Assembly: GCF_036178845.1 (NCBI RefSeq)
Contig: NZ_CP108070.1
Span: 3,968,001 to 4,032,000 of the forward strand
Source: Streptomyces sp. NBC_00271
GTDB lineage: Bacteria > Actinomycetota > Actinomycetes > Streptomycetales > Streptomycetaceae
DNA: 64,000 nt
Direction: 5' to 3'
Program-made: the position numbers and the translations under genes
The notes under the pieces: generated by a model
The model's input: only the letters and a program-made list of their open reading frames with translations
The model's database searches: none
Told to the model about the DNA's origin: nothing
Part shown: piece by piece, positions 8,092 through 17,194 of the stretch
Numbering within the stretch: the first letter of the stretch is position 1
Layout: each line of letters opens with the position of its first letter

Positions 8092-9099
8092 ATGACGGGC
8101 GTGGGCGAACGGGTGCGGTGGGGGATTCTGGCGACCGGCGGGATCGCGGCGGCCTTCACGGCGGATCTGGTGGACATGCCGGACGCCGAGGTCGTGGCCG
8201 TGGCCTCGCGGACGGACGCCTCGGCGAAGGCGTTCGCCGAGCGGTTCGGGATACCGAGGGCGTACGGGGACTGGGCCTCGCTCGCGGCGGACGAGGACGT
8301 CGACGTCGTGTACGTCGCCACTCCGCACTCGGCGCACCGGGTCGCCGCCGGGATGTGTCTGGAGGCGGGGCGCCATGTGCTGTGCGAGAAGGCGTTCACG
8401 CTGAACGTGCGCGAGGCGCAGGAACTGGTCGCGCTCGCCAAGGAGCACGACCGCTTCCTGATGGAGGCCATGTGGATGTACTGCAATCCGCTGGTCCGGC
8501 GGCTCAAGGACCTCGTCGACGACGGTGTGATCGGTGAAGTCCGCACGATTCAGGCCGACTTCGGGATCAATGGCCCGTTCCCGCCGTCGCACCGGCTGCG
8601 GGACCCCGCGCAGGGCGGTGGCGCGCTGCTCGATCTCGGCGTGTATCCGGTGTCGTTCGCGCAGTTGTTGCTGGGGGAGCCCTCGGGCATCACCGCGAGA
8701 GCGGTGCTCTCCGACGAGGGCGTCGATCTCCAGACCGGAGCACTGCTCACCTGGGAGAGCGGCGCTCTTGCTTCGGTGCACTGCTCCGTCAACGGCGGCA
8801 CCCCCGTCTCCGCCTCCGTCACCGGTTCCCAGGGCCGCATCGACATCCCGGGCGGTTTCTTCTTCCCGGACCGGCTCGTGCTGCACCGCGACGGCCGCGA
8901 CCCCGAGGAGTTCACGGCCGACCCGACGCACGGCCCGCGCACCAGCCTCAAGCACGAGGCCGCCGAGGTGATGCGCGCCCTGCGGGCCGGCGAGAAGGAG
9001 TCACGGCTCGTCCCCCTGGACGGCAGCCTCGCCGTGATGCGGACGCTCGACACGATCCGCGCCCAGATCGGCGTCCGCTACCCCGGAGAGACCGACTAG
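8092..9099 (+). CDS. Gfo/Idh/MocA-family oxidoreductase
   Basis: A 335-residue NAD(P)-dependent dehydrogenase. The Rossmann segment [13 protein letters not shown] is at residues 10-22; [12 protein letters not shown] and [11 protein letters not shown] follow. EKA in place of the common EKP points to the trans-dihydrodiol or D-xylose dehydrogenase-like branch. The C-terminal half (from about 130) is the alpha/beta substrate domain, with [12 protein letters not shown] carrying the usual active-site region. I chose the ATG at 8092 because residues upstream of it lack homology. The substrate is probably a sugar or cyclitol. The stop codon lies in the first copy of a tandem repeat. Confidence 0.85.
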   Translation: MTGVGERVRWGILATGGIAAAFTADLVDMPDAEVVAVASRTDASAKAFAERFGIPRAYGDWASLAADEDVDVVYVATPHSAHRVAAGMCLEAGRHVLCEKAFTLNVREAQELVALAKEHDRFLMEAMWMYCNPLVRRLKDLVDDGVIGEVRTIQADFGINGPFPPSHRLRDPAQGGGALLDLGVYPVSFAQLLLGEPSGITARAVLSDEGVDLQTGALLTWESGALASVHCSVNGGTPVSASVTGSQGRIDIPGGFFFPDRLVLHRDGRDPEEFTADPTHGPRTSLKHEAAEVMRALRAGEKESRLVPLDGSLAVMRTLDTIRAQIGVRYPGETD

Positions 9100-9138
9100 G
9101 ACGGCCCAAATAGGACGGTCCGACCAGGACGGTCCGAC
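9097..9138 (+). repeat. Three tandem 14-base repeats overlapping a stop codon
   Basis: Copies at 9097-9110, 9111-9124 and 9125-9138; the second is TAGGACGGTCCGAC. The first includes the TAG stop of the oxidoreductase gene, so the array seems to have grown from the gene's last bases. Similar arrays occur after the genes ending at 9973, 33837 and 55806. Confidence 0.75.
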
Positions 9139-9187
9139 CAGGGCGCCGACACCGCACGGCAGCCCCTCCCGATTACGCTGCGGGCCC

Positions 9188-9973
9188 ATGAATGCCCTCA
9201 ACGACTCGAACGCCCTGCCCGCCTCGCAGGCGAAGATCGCGGTGGTGACCGGCGCGGGCTCCGGCATCGGCCGTGCGGTGGCCGTCGAACTGCTGCGCAC
9301 CGGCTGGTCGGTGGCGCTCGCCGGACGCAAACCGGAGACGCTGGAGGAGACGGCCGCCCTCGTCCCCGAGGCGCCCTCCCTCGTCGTACGCACCGACGTC
9401 TCGCGTCCCGACGACGTGGCGGCCCTGTTCGACGCCACGCGCGAGCGCTTCGGGCGGCTGGACCTGCTCTTCAACAACGCGGGGACGTTCGGGCCCGGCG
9501 GTGTCCCGGTCGAGGAACTGCCGTACGAGGCATGGCAGCACGTCGTGAACACGAACCTCAACGGCGCGTTCCTGTGCGCACAGGCCGCGTACCGGCGGAT
9601 GAAGGAGCAGGACCCGCAGGGCGGCCGGATCATCAACAACGGCTCGATCTCGGCGCACACGCCCCGCCCGCTGTCGGTGGCGTACACGGCGACCAAGCAC
9701 GCGCTGACGGGGCTGACCAAGTCACTGTCCCTGGACGGGCGTCCGTACCGGATCGCCTGCGGTCAGATCGACATCGGCAACGCGGCGACCGACATGACCG
9801 AGCGCATGCGGACGGGAGCGTTGCAGGCCAACGGGGAAACGGCGGTCGAGCCGGTGATGGACGTGGCGGACGTGGCACGCACGGTGCGGCACATGGCCGA
9901 GCTGCCGCTGGAGGCGAATGTGCAGTTCGCGACGGTACTGGCCACCGCGATGCCGTACGTCGGGCGCGGCTGA
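9188..9973 (+). CDS. Short-chain dehydrogenase/reductase
   Basis: A classical SDR of 261 residues. The cofactor motif TGAGSGIG is near residue 22, NNAG near residue 96, and the catalytic set is Ser in [13 protein letters not shown] with YTATK about 13 residues later. The Arg in AGRKPE after strand 2 suggests a preference for NADP. The substrate is unknown. The gene is in the same direction as the oxidoreductase, 88 bases downstream, and may belong to the same transcript. Confidence 0.9.
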   Translation: MNALNDSNALPASQAKIAVVTGAGSGIGRAVAVELLRTGWSVALAGRKPETLEETAALVPEAPSLVVRTDVSRPDDVAALFDATRERFGRLDLLFNNAGTFGPGGVPVEELPYEAWQHVVNTNLNGAFLCAQAAYRRMKEQDPQGGRIINNGSISAHTPRPLSVAYTATKHALTGLTKSLSLDGRPYRIACGQIDIGNAATDMTERMRTGALQANGETAVEPVMDVADVARTVRHMAELPLEANVQFATVLATAMPYVGRG

Positions 9974-9987
9974 CGGGCCCCGGACAG

Positions 9988-10020
9988 CTCGTCGACGGCT
10001 CGTCAACGGCTTGTCAACGG
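9988..10020 (+). repeat. Three tandem 11-base repeats downstream of the SDR gene
   Basis: Copies at 9988-9998, 9999-10009 and 10010-10020 (consensus CTCGTCAACGG), 15 bases after the SDR stop. The rest of the gap to 10271 shows no convincing gene; a 43-codon reading frame from 10078 has no ribosome binding site or recognisable product. The gap separates convergent genes. Confidence 0.65.
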
Positions 10021-10271
10021 CTCAACCTACACAAACGGAAGCTGAACCTCCGTACCGTACGGGCCGGTGGCGGGCTTATGCTCGTGGCTTCTCCACCAGA
10101 GCTTCACACTTGGAGTGGAGGACTTCGGTACGACCACGGTCCACACCGAGGGGGGTGGTGGCAGCCGTTCCGCGGCCCGGGTGGGGGCGGACCTCGCGTG
10201 GGACCGTGAGGTGAGCTCCGGGCCTCGGAACGGCTGTCCCAATAACGGCCGACCCCCGACGGCCGCCACGG

Positions 10272-11507
10272 TCAACCCTGGTGACGTTGCTGACCGTCGT
10301 CCTGACCGTCCTGACGTTCCTGGCGTCCCTCCGGGGCCTCGACCTCGTCCCCCACCGCACGCCGCCGCCTGCGCCACGCGTACGCCCCGCCCGCGAGCAG
10401 CGCGACCGCTCCCCCGGCCCCGCCGACCAGCCCCCACGACGACGAGCCGCCGTCGCCCGCGGCCGTCGCGGGAGCTCCGGCCGCCGCCTTGGCCGCCTTC
10501 CCGGTGGGAGCCGCGGAGGCGCCGCCCTCGCTGAGCGGATCGACGAGGGTGCCCACGGACCGGGCCTTCGCGCCCTCCTTGAACCCCCAGTCGAGCAGCG
10601 CGGCCGTCTCCTCGTAGACGCCGCTGCCGCCGCTCTTGGGGTGCATCACGGTGACGAGGAGGGTCCGCCCGCCGCGGGTCGCGGCGCCGGTGAAGGTGTT
10701 GCCGGCGTTGCTGGTGTAGCCGTTCTTCACGCCGATGAGTCCGTCGTACGTCGGCACACCCCACGCCCCCGTCAGCAGGCGGTCGGTGTTCTGGATCTGG
10801 AAGGTCTTCTTGCCGCCCGCCGGGAAGTTCGCGGTCTTCGTGTGGCAGTAGGCGCGGAAGTCGGCGTCCGCGAGGCCGTGGCGGGCGAAGAGCGTCAGGT
10901 CGTACGCGGACGACACCTGCCCCTTGTGGTCGAAGCCGTCGGGGCTTACCACATGGGTGTCCAGGGCCTGCAGGTCCTGCGCCTTGGCCTGCATCTGGGC
11001 GATCGTCCTGGCGAGGCCGCCGTTCATGTGGCTGAGGACGTGCACCGCGTCGTTGCCTGAGCGCAGGAAGACGCCGAGCCACAACTGCTCGACGGTGTAG
11101 GTGATGCCGGGCTTGACGCCGACCATGCTGGAGCCCGCGGGGATGTCGGCGAGGTCGGCGTCGGTCACCCGGTGCCGCTCGGTCCGCTCGAAGTTCTTCA
11201 GCACGGTGTCCGCGAAGAGCATCTTCAGCGTGGAGGCGGGCGCCAGGTGCGTGTGCGCGTGGTACGAGGCGAGCACCTCGCCGCTCTGGTGGTCGGCGAC
11301 GAGCCAGGAGCGGGCGGTGAGCCGCTTGGGCAGTCCCGTGGCGCCGCGCACCTGGACGTCGGCGCGGGCGAGCCGCTCACCGCCGATCACGGGCGTGGCG
11401 GCCGACGCCGGAGAGGCCGCGGCCAGCGGGAGCGCCGCGGCGAGGCCGAGGGCGGCACGGCGGGACAGTTGGGCGGCACGCGGGGGGACGGGAGAGGAAT
11501 CGCGCAT
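10272..11507 (-). CDS. D-alanyl-D-alanine carboxypeptidase (S11 family), membrane-anchored
   Basis: A 411-residue penicillin-binding protein. It starts with an Arg-Arg export signal (LSRRAAL, then an Ala-rich core ending ASPASA near residue 36). Catalytic motifs are STLK (Ser92-Lys95), SGN (150-152) and KNG (261-263, in place of KTG). After about residue 350 comes an Ala-rich linker and a C-terminal transmembrane helix followed by RRRRR, so the enzyme domain faces the cell wall and the tail anchors it. It removes the terminal D-Ala from peptidoglycan stem peptides. I chose the ATG at 11507; 28 extra upstream codons have no signal-like character. Confidence 0.92.
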   Translation of the reverse strand: MRDSSPVPPRAAQLSRRAALGLAAALPLAAASPASAATPVIGGERLARADVQVRGATGLPKRLTARSWLVADHQSGEVLASYHAHTHLAPASTLKMLFADTVLKNFERTERHRVTDADLADIPAGSSMVGVKPGITYTVEQLWLGVFLRSGNDAVHVLSHMNGGLARTIAQMQAKAQDLQALDTHVVSPDGFDHKGQVSSAYDLTLFARHGLADADFRAYCHTKTANFPAGGKKTFQIQNTDRLLTGAWGVPTYDGLIGVKNGYTSNAGNTFTGAATRGGRTLLVTVMHPKSGGSGVYEETAALLDWGFKEGAKARSVGTLVDPLSEGGASAAPTGKAAKAAAGAPATAAGDGGSSSWGLVGGAGGAVALLAGGAYAWRRRRRAVGDEVEAPEGRQERQDGQDDGQQRHQG

Positions 11508-11844
11508 CCCGGGACCGTACAAAAGAAGTTCACGGGTCCGTACGCCGGGGTCGCGAAGTCGCCACGCGTCGGGGTCCCAAAGAAAGGCCACAGCGCACCC
11601 AAAGGCAGGGCGAGGGAACGCCCCTGCCCGTACGTCCGGCCGACTCCTGCCCTCAGCACCCCACCCAACAGGGGTTTCCTGGCAATAGCCCCTCCGGACC
11701 TTAGGAATCAGCTGTCTTACGGAATATTGATTCCGGGCCCTACTTTCTCAGCTCTCACACATCTCTTACTCAGCCCCGCTCAAAGGTTTCTCCATAGCTT
11801 GTGGCCGCGCCCACAGCGGGCGCCAAGAACCTTTGGGGAACGGG
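11508..11844. other. Divergent promoter region, no gene seen
   Basis: This 337-base region separates the carboxypeptidase (minus) from the ABC permease (plus). It holds an imperfect GGCAGGGCG/CGCCCCTGCC hairpin near 11611-11635 and a dyad GGAATCA/TGATTCC at 11704-11710 and 11728-11734 in a stretch that is AT-rich for this genome. Both transcripts probably start here. I see no RNA gene or conserved reading frame. Confidence 0.5.
11781..11835 (+). promoter_or_regulatory. Inverted repeat covering the leader of the ABC permease gene
   Basis: CAAAGGTT at 11781-11788 pairs with AACCTTTG at 11828-11835, with a GC-rich spacer that can itself fold. The right arm ends nine bases before the ATG at 11845 and overlaps the likely ribosome binding region. 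It may be an operator for a regulator of the exporter or a translation-controlling hairpin. Confidence 0.4.
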
Positions 11845-13317
11845 ATGTTTGGCATCTATCTCAAGCGTGAGCTGAGCCGGCGCAAGAAGGCGGCCCTGGT
11901 GATCGCCATGGGTCTGGCGCTCGGTATCGCGCTGGTCATCACCGTCAACTCGGTGTCGGCCGGCATGCAGCAGGCACAGGACAAGGTCCTGAAGTCGCTG
12001 TACGGGCTCGGCACCGACATGACGGTGACCAAGGCCCAGGCGGCGCCTTCGAGCAACTCGTCCGGCAGACCGAAGTTCGACTTCGACGCCAAGTCGAGCA
12101 GCTCCACCAAGCAGAGCTCGGACCGCGTGATGACGCAGGGCGGGCAGTCCCTGGCCTCCTCCCTGGTCACCAAGGTCTCCGCGCAAAAGGGCGTGGCGAG
12201 CGCGGTGGGCGCGCTGAGCCTGAACGTCACCAAGGTCGACGGCTCCTTCACCCAGGGCACCGCGAAGTCCTCGACGTCCGGCGGCTCCTCCCGGCAGGGC
12301 GGCCCCGGCGGCGGGCAGGGCGGCGGCAGCACGGGCGCTCCCCAGGTGCAGGGCGGCGGCGCCTCCTTCGACGTGAACTCCTACTCCGTCTCGGGCGTCG
12401 ACGTCACCAACCAGGACCTCGGCCCGCTGGCCACCTCGAAGATCACCACGGGCAAGACCTTCACCGCGGCGCAGACCGACGCGAAGGTCGCGGTGCTCAG
12501 CAAGTCGTACGCCAAGGAGAACAAGTACACGGTCGGCAAGACCCTCACGATCTCCGGCACCAAGTACACGATCATCGGTATCGCGACGCCGGACAGCAGC
12601 GAGTCGACGGTCGACGTCTACCTGCCGCTGAAGCAGGCGCAGACGCTGGGCGACGCGAAGAACAAGGTCACCACGATCTACGTCAAGGCGACCGACTCCA
12701 AGCAGATCACCACGGTCAAGACGACCATCCAGAAGAACATCTCGGGTACGACGGTCACCACCTCCGCCGACCTCGCCTCCACCGTCTCCGGCTCCCTGTC
12801 GACCGCCTCGAACCTGGCGACCAGCGTCGGCAAGTGGCTGTCCATCGCGGTGCTCGTGGCCGCGTTCCTGGTGGCGGCGCTGCTGACCTCCTCCGCCGTG
12901 TCCCGCCGGGTGCGTGAGTTCGGCACCCTCAAGGCGCTCGGCTGGCCCTCCCGCAAGGTCACCCGGCAGGTCGTCGGCGAGTCCATCGTGAACGGTCTGA
13001 TCGGCGGCGCGCTCGGCATCGCCATCGGCCTCGGCGCGGCGTACGCGGTGACGGCGATCAGCCCGAAGCTGACCGCGGAGCTCGGCAACACCGGTGGTGG
13101 CGGCGGTGGCGGCATGGGCGGCGGCCCCGGCGGTGGCGGTCCCGGGCAGCAGGCGGTCAAGAACACCATGGAGATCGCGCTCTCCGCGCCGGTCTCGGTG
13201 ACCACCATCGCGCTCGCCGCGGGCCTGGCCATCGCGGGCGGTCTGATCGCCGGTGCGATGGGCGGCTGGCGCGCCTCGCGGATGCGTCCGGCGGACGCGC
13301 TGCGCAGCGTCTCCTGA
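11845..13317 (+). CDS. ABC transporter permease (MacB/FtsX type)
   Basis: A 490-residue permease. One transmembrane helix lies near residues 16-38, then a large extracytoplasmic domain, then three helices in the last 180 residues; VSRRVREFGTLKALGWPSRKVTRQVVGE is the FtsX signature loop. The outer domain has a Ser/Gly-rich insert around residues 135-170 and a pure Gly/Met/Pro insert between the last helices (about 415-440), both low complexity. It works with the ATPase encoded 56 bases downstream as a MacB-like exporter or envelope mechanotransmitter without an obvious periplasmic adaptor. The frame extends to a TTG at 11833, but the ATG at 11845 gives the expected N-terminus. Confidence 0.9.
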   Translation: MFGIYLKRELSRRKKAALVIAMGLALGIALVITVNSVSAGMQQAQDKVLKSLYGLGTDMTVTKAQAAPSSNSSGRPKFDFDAKSSSSTKQSSDRVMTQGGQSLASSLVTKVSAQKGVASAVGALSLNVTKVDGSFTQGTAKSSTSGGSSRQGGPGGGQGGGSTGAPQVQGGGASFDVNSYSVSGVDVTNQDLGPLATSKITTGKTFTAAQTDAKVAVLSKSYAKENKYTVGKTLTISGTKYTIIGIATPDSSESTVDVYLPLKQAQTLGDAKNKVTTIYVKATDSKQITTVKTTIQKNISGTTVTTSADLASTVSGSLSTASNLATSVGKWLSIAVLVAAFLVAALLTSSAVSRRVREFGTLKALGWPSRKVTRQVVGESIVNGLIGGALGIAIGLGAAYAVTAISPKLTAELGNTGGGGGGGMGGGPGGGGPGQQAVKNTMEIALSAPVSVTTIALAAGLAIAGGLIAGAMGGWRASRMRPADALRSVS

Positions 13318-13373
13318 CCCCTTCCGGGAGTACCTCTTCCGCATCTTCATCTTCTGCATCCTCGGAGAACCTC

Positions 13374-14087
13374 ATGTACAAGCTCACCGGCGTCACCAAG
13401 CGCTACACGCGGGGCAAGGAGACGGTGGAGGCGCTGCGTGGCATCGACCTCACCATCGAGGACGGCGACCAGCTCGTCATCCAGGGCCCCACGGGCGGCG
13501 GCAAGTCCACCCTGCTCCAGATGATCGGCGGCCTGGACCGTCCCTCCGCCGGCAGCGTCGAGCTGGACGGCGTCGACCTCGCCTCCATCAGCGAGGCCAA
13601 GCTGACCCGGCTGCGTGCCGAGAAGATCGGCATCATCTTCCAGTCGTTCAACCTCATCCCGACGCTGACCGCGCAGGAGAACGTCGAGACCGCGCTCGTA
13701 CCGCTCGGGGTGAAGCCCGCGGAGCGGCGCAGGCGGGCCGCCGAGGCCCTGGGCTCGGTCGGCCTCGGCGACCGCGTCGGCCATGCGCCGAGCGAGCTGT
13801 CCGGCGGTCAGCAGCAGCGTGTCGCCATCGCGCGCGCCCTGGTCAAGAAGCCGAAGGTGCTCCTCGCGGACGAGCCGACCGGCAACCTCGACGAGGGCAC
13901 CCGCGACGACATCATGGGCCTGCTGGAAGGGCTCTGGCACGAGTACGGGCTGACCTTCATCATGGTCACCCACGACTCGTCGATCGCCCGCCGGGCGCCG
14001 CGCCTGGCGACCATCAAGGCAGGGCAGATCACACTCACCGAGCAGGGTGCGCGGAGCGCCGTGTCCCAGCAGTACGCCCCGCAGTAG
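13374..14087 (+). CDS. ABC transporter ATP-binding protein (MacB/LolD type)
   Basis: A 237-residue ATPase. Walker A is GPTGGGKST (about residues 38-46), the signature is LSGGQQQRVAIARAL, Walker B is VLLADEPTGNLD, and the switch His is in MVTHD. The pattern TGNLD is typical of the MacB/LolD/FtsE exporters, which matches the FtsX-like permease just upstream. It drives that permease from the cytoplasm. A hairpin after the gene probably terminates the operon. Confidence 0.95.
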   Translation: MYKLTGVTKRYTRGKETVEALRGIDLTIEDGDQLVIQGPTGGGKSTLLQMIGGLDRPSAGSVELDGVDLASISEAKLTRLRAEKIGIIFQSFNLIPTLTAQENVETALVPLGVKPAERRRRAAEALGSVGLGDRVGHAPSELSGGQQQRVAIARALVKKPKVLLADEPTGNLDEGTRDDIMGLLEGLWHEYGLTFIMVTHDSSIARRAPRLATIKAGQITLTEQGARSAVSQQYAPQ

Positions 14088-14095
14088 TCGCGCGG

Positions 14096-14143
14096 CCCCC
14101 GGTCGATCGCGCCCGTGTTCTCCTCGGCCCGGGCGACCGGGGG
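14096..14143. terminator. Bidirectional terminator hairpin
   Basis: Arms CCCCCGGTCG at 14096-14105 and CGACCGGGGG at 14134-14143, between the ends of the convergent ABC ATPase and NTF2-like genes. No T-run follows, which is usual for this kind of genome. Confidence 0.6.
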
Positions 14144-14167
14144 GAGCCGGGGATCGGGACGGTTCGG

Positions 14168-14494
14168 CTACGCCTGGCCGGTCTCGAAGCGGGTGATCCT
14201 GCCGCCGTCGTCGACGGTGAAGCTCCACCTCGTCTTCATCTCGCCCCAAGTGTCGTTGTTGTAGCGGGCGATGAGGGCACGGCCGCCGTTCGACTCGTTG
14301 TCGACCTCCATGTGGCCGCGGGAGGAGAAGATCTCCCGATCGGTCCAGTCGGCGAGGTCGCGGTCGGCACCGTCGTCGGACATGGTCGCGTCGGGTGCGA
14401 GGACGGCCTGGAAGGCGTCACGGTCATGGGCGTTCACAGCGGTGACGAAGGCCCGGACGGCCGGGTCGCTGAGTTTCGCTACCTGAATCGTCAT
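14168..14494 (-). CDS. NTF2-like (SnoaL fold) protein
   Basis: A small 108-residue protein of the nuclear transport factor 2 fold: VRAFVTAVNAHDRDAFQAVLAPDATMSDDG is the usual opening helix and strand, and the end FTVDDGGRITRFETGQA closes the cone-shaped sheet. Such proteins are small ligand-binding or isomerase-like domains, often of unknown substrate. The start at 14494 (MTIQVAKL) follows GAGGGTGA; the longer frame adds unrelated residues. The first bases overlap the possible long start of the DoxX gene on the other strand. Confidence 0.75.
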   Translation of the reverse strand: MTIQVAKLSDPAVRAFVTAVNAHDRDAFQAVLAPDATMSDDGADRDLADWTDREIFSSRGHMEVDNESNGGRALIARYNNDTWGEMKTRWSFTVDDGGRITRFETGQA

Positions 14495-14636
14495 GGGAGT
14501 CACCCTCACACCGGTCCCGGGCGCCCGCCACCCGAACGACACCCCGAACACGTCGGTCACGCGTCATCGGTGCGACGGTGGGGACACGGGAGGGACCGTT
14601 GACCGTTGCCGCCGTCCGTCTGTTCTGGGAGCCACC

Positions 14637-15182
14637 GTGACCTGTTACGACCGAAGTGATCTGGGACTGCTGTTGCTCCGTCTGGGCACGGGCGGAGTGC
14701 TGGCCGCGCACGGGACGCAAAAGCTGTTCGGCTGGTTCGGCGGGGGCGGCCTCGAGGGGACCGGGACCGCCATGGAGGCCATGGGCTACACGCCCGGCAA
14801 GGCGAGCGCGGTGGCGGCGGGGCTGGCCGAGGCCGGCGGAGGCACCCTGCTGGCGCTGGGCCTCGCGACCCCCGCGGCGGGTGCGGCGGCGGCCGGGGGG
14901 ATGGTGGGCGCGGCCGCGGTGCATCTGCCCAACGGGTTCTTCGCGATGAACGGCGGCTACGAGCACGCGGCGCAGCTGGCCCTGACGGCGGCGGGCCTCG
15001 CGGTGGCGGGCCCCGGCCGCCTCTCCCTGGACCATGCGCTCCGCCACGCCGTGAACCGGGGCTGGATGGTCCCGGTGGCGCTCGGCGTCACGGCGGCGGC
15101 CACGCTGGCCGTGGTGGGGGCGCGGAACAAGAGGGTGCGGCGGGCGGTCGAGGGCGAGCAGGAGACGCTGTTCGACGAGTAG
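14637..15182 (+). CDS. DoxX-family membrane protein
   Basis: A 181-residue integral membrane protein with four hydrophobic helices. DLGLLLLRLGTGGVLAAHGTQKLFGWFGGGG is split by the HGTQKLFGWF motif diagnostic of DoxX, and later LAEAGGGTLLALGLATP and NGFFAMNGGYEHA match the family. DoxX proteins take part in redox or thiol stress defence in actinomycetes or act as terminal oxidase subunits. The GTG at 14637 has GGGAG five bases upstream; the frame is open further up to 14493 but that part is not homologous. Confidence 0.85.
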   Translation: MTCYDRSDLGLLLLRLGTGGVLAAHGTQKLFGWFGGGGLEGTGTAMEAMGYTPGKASAVAAGLAEAGGGTLLALGLATPAAGAAAAGGMVGAAAVHLPNGFFAMNGGYEHAAQLALTAAGLAVAGPGRLSLDHALRHAVNRGWMVPVALGVTAAATLAVVGARNKRVRRAVEGEQETLFDE

Positions 15183-15233
15183 CCGACTCGACCGGGAGGC
15201 GTCGGGCACGCGGCCCGCGGGGAAGCTGGTCCC

Positions 15234-15362
15234 ATGGCTGATGACGACGTCTGGGAATCCATCGACCGCCTGCGCGCTCACCGAGTCGATGGTGCGCAGC
15301 AACGCGGTCGGCTCACCCCCAGCGTCGCGTGTGGCAGGGTGACACTGTGGAGCCGGGCCTGA
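15234..15362 (+). CDS. Possible 42-residue peptide, unknown
   Basis: An ATG with GGGGAAG upstream opens a 42-codon frame (MADDDVWESIDRLRAHR at the start) that ends inside the hairpin at 15347-15380. The acidic-then-basic start looks like the N-terminus of a larger protein that has been cut off, and no family can be named. The rest of the 391-base gap 15183-15573 has no other convincing feature and lies at the edge of the mobile-element patch. Confidence 0.25.
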   Translation: MADDDVWESIDRLRAHRVDGAQQRGRLTPSVACGRVTLWSRA

Positions 15363-15380
15363 ACTACGGCCCGGCTCCAC
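15347..15380 (+). terminator. Strong hairpin, likely terminator
   Basis: Perfect 13-base arms GTGGAGCCGGGCC (15347-15359) and GGCCCGGCTCCAC (15368-15380) with an 8-base loop. It lies downstream of the DoxX gene and marks the border to the accessory region. Confidence 0.6.
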
Positions 15381-15573
15381 TGTGCGATACGACGCTGGGC
15401 CGCGCACCGGTGGCAGCTGCCGCAATACCGCCCGAGGTCCCCACCGAGGTGACGACCTCGGCCTTACTCGTCCGAGAGCAGCGGCACTACCGAGTCCGCC
15501 GTACCTTGCTCACTGGTTGCGCAGCCCGCGAAACAAGGCCTGCGTCAGGCTCACTACGTGCCCGACCACAACG

Positions 15574-17146
15574 TCAGGCACTGGCGCCGGTCCAGTTGTG
15601 CGCGGCGTTGTCCGCCTGGCAGGACCACTGTTCGGAGACGGCGCCGTTAGAGCTGCTGCCTCCGTAGGTGGTGAGGCAGAGGTTGCTGCCGCCGTTGACG
15701 AGAAGAGATCCGCCGGCAGTTCCTGTGGCCCGTGACCAATCCTGCGCGTGACTGCCGTTGCAGCGCCACTGCGTCATCTCGGCTCCGTTGGCGGTGCTAC
15801 CGCCGTAGACGGTCAGGCAGCGGTCGCTCTGGAAATTGCGGATCCGGGATCCGTCCCAGTACCTGGGCGCTCGTGCCGTTGCAGTCCCACTGGACCACTT
15901 GTGCGCCGTCGTTGAGGCTGCCGCCGTACGGGAGCAGGCACTTGCCGCTGCTGACGTTCCGGGAGCGGACGGTCTCAATGGGGCGCGCCGTAGGCGCGAA
16001 GTCGAAGACCAGACGCTGCGGGAGCACTCGGTCCGCCTGGGCCACCTCGTTGACGCCGCGCACGCGCCCGGTGGACGCGTCCCAGTCCAGGTTCTGCGTC
16101 ATGTCCGGAACAGCCGTCAGGACGTGCGGGGCCCCACCGGGCTCAGCCTTGTGAACGCAGGCGCTTTCCCGGTAGCCGTTGGCGAACGACGACGGGCACA
16201 ACCCGCTCATGAAGAAGGAGCCCTGCGCGAAGACCGCGCCTTGCATGCCCCAGACGGGCGAGGTCCAGGCAGCGGAGGCGGTGACGGTGTTGCCGCTACC
16301 CGTCTTCGGCAGGCCCTTCGCCAGATCGAGCGGCCACTCCACGAGACGGCCGCCGGCCCCGCTCTGGACGTATTCACTGGACAGCAGGGTGCCGGTGGAG
16401 CGGTCGAAGCTGAGGGATGTAAGGCAGGGAGCGTTCCCCGTGATCGCCGTGCAGGACGAACTGCCGGTCGGCGTCGTCCGGTAGAGGTATGCCCTGGGCA
16501 GGACATAGTCGAAGCCGGATGGCCGGTTGGAGGCACGCATCAGGTCGCTCAAGCGGAAGACGTGCAGGTACCGGCCGTTGCCTATCAGAAGGTTGTCCTT
16601 GTACCAGACGACGCTGTCGGCGTGGGAGGCGAGCGGGCTCACAGTACCGCCGGCGCTCAGGGTCGTCAGGAGGACGTCGGTGTACCGGGGGGTGGCTGCG
16701 TCGCGGCTCACAAAGCGCAGTTTCGCCAGCGTGTTGTCCTGACTGTGCCATGTGACGGCGTCCCACCGCTGGTTGCCCCACGTGCCGTCGGCCGTGCCAT
16801 TGTGCGGTACGGAAAGCCCCTGCGGGCTCCAGCCGTTCGTGCCACTGTCATCTCCAGCGTTGTCCCAGCAGTAACCGCGGGCATCGACACCCGGGTTGAA
16901 GGGAGCCGGGTAGCACAGACCGTCCGCTCCCGATACGCCTGTTCCGGCAAGGGTCGTCAGCCCGACCCTGCTGAGTTGAGGGTTGGCTGCCGCACCATCG
17001 CTGACCTCAGAAGTGGAATCGCTGTCCAGGGACAGCGTGAAACCACTCGCCGAAATCGGGGTGAGACCACTCGCTGCCTGCGCCGTACCCGTGACCACAT
17101 ACATGCCGGCAAGGAACAGCATGCAGACCGTGGCCAGTCGAACCAA
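15574..17146 (-). pseudogene. Secreted ricin-type beta-trefoil protein, disrupted by a one-base frameshift
   Basis: Translation from the TTG at 17146 gives a signal peptide (hydrophobic core, cleavage near AQA-AS at residue 24), about 370 residues of an unnamed extracellular domain, and the start of a ricin-type beta-trefoil (GKCLLPYGG...QWDCNGTSAQ). There the frame breaks: at about 15862 the minus strand reads CAGGTACTGG where CAGTACTGG would continue into YWDGSRIRN and two more trefoil repeats (QWRCNGSHAQDW, QWSCQADNAAHNW) ending at 15574. One extra base is enough, so this is a recent pseudogene or a sequence error. It is a paralogue of the intact gene at 17801-19480. The lectin domain would bind sugars outside the cell. 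Confidence 0.8.
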
Positions 17147-17194
17147 GGGCCCAATTTTCCTGCGAAGCCAAGAGACAGAGATGTCATGACATGA

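Noticed and set aside
10078..10209. Small plus-strand frame in the gap after the SDR gene
   Set aside because: No ribosome binding site, Gly/Pro/Trp composition typical of chance frames.
15329..15667. Plus-strand frame of 112 codons before the lectin pseudogene
   Set aside because: It runs through a terminator-like hairpin and the antisense of the trefoil domain; no family similarity.
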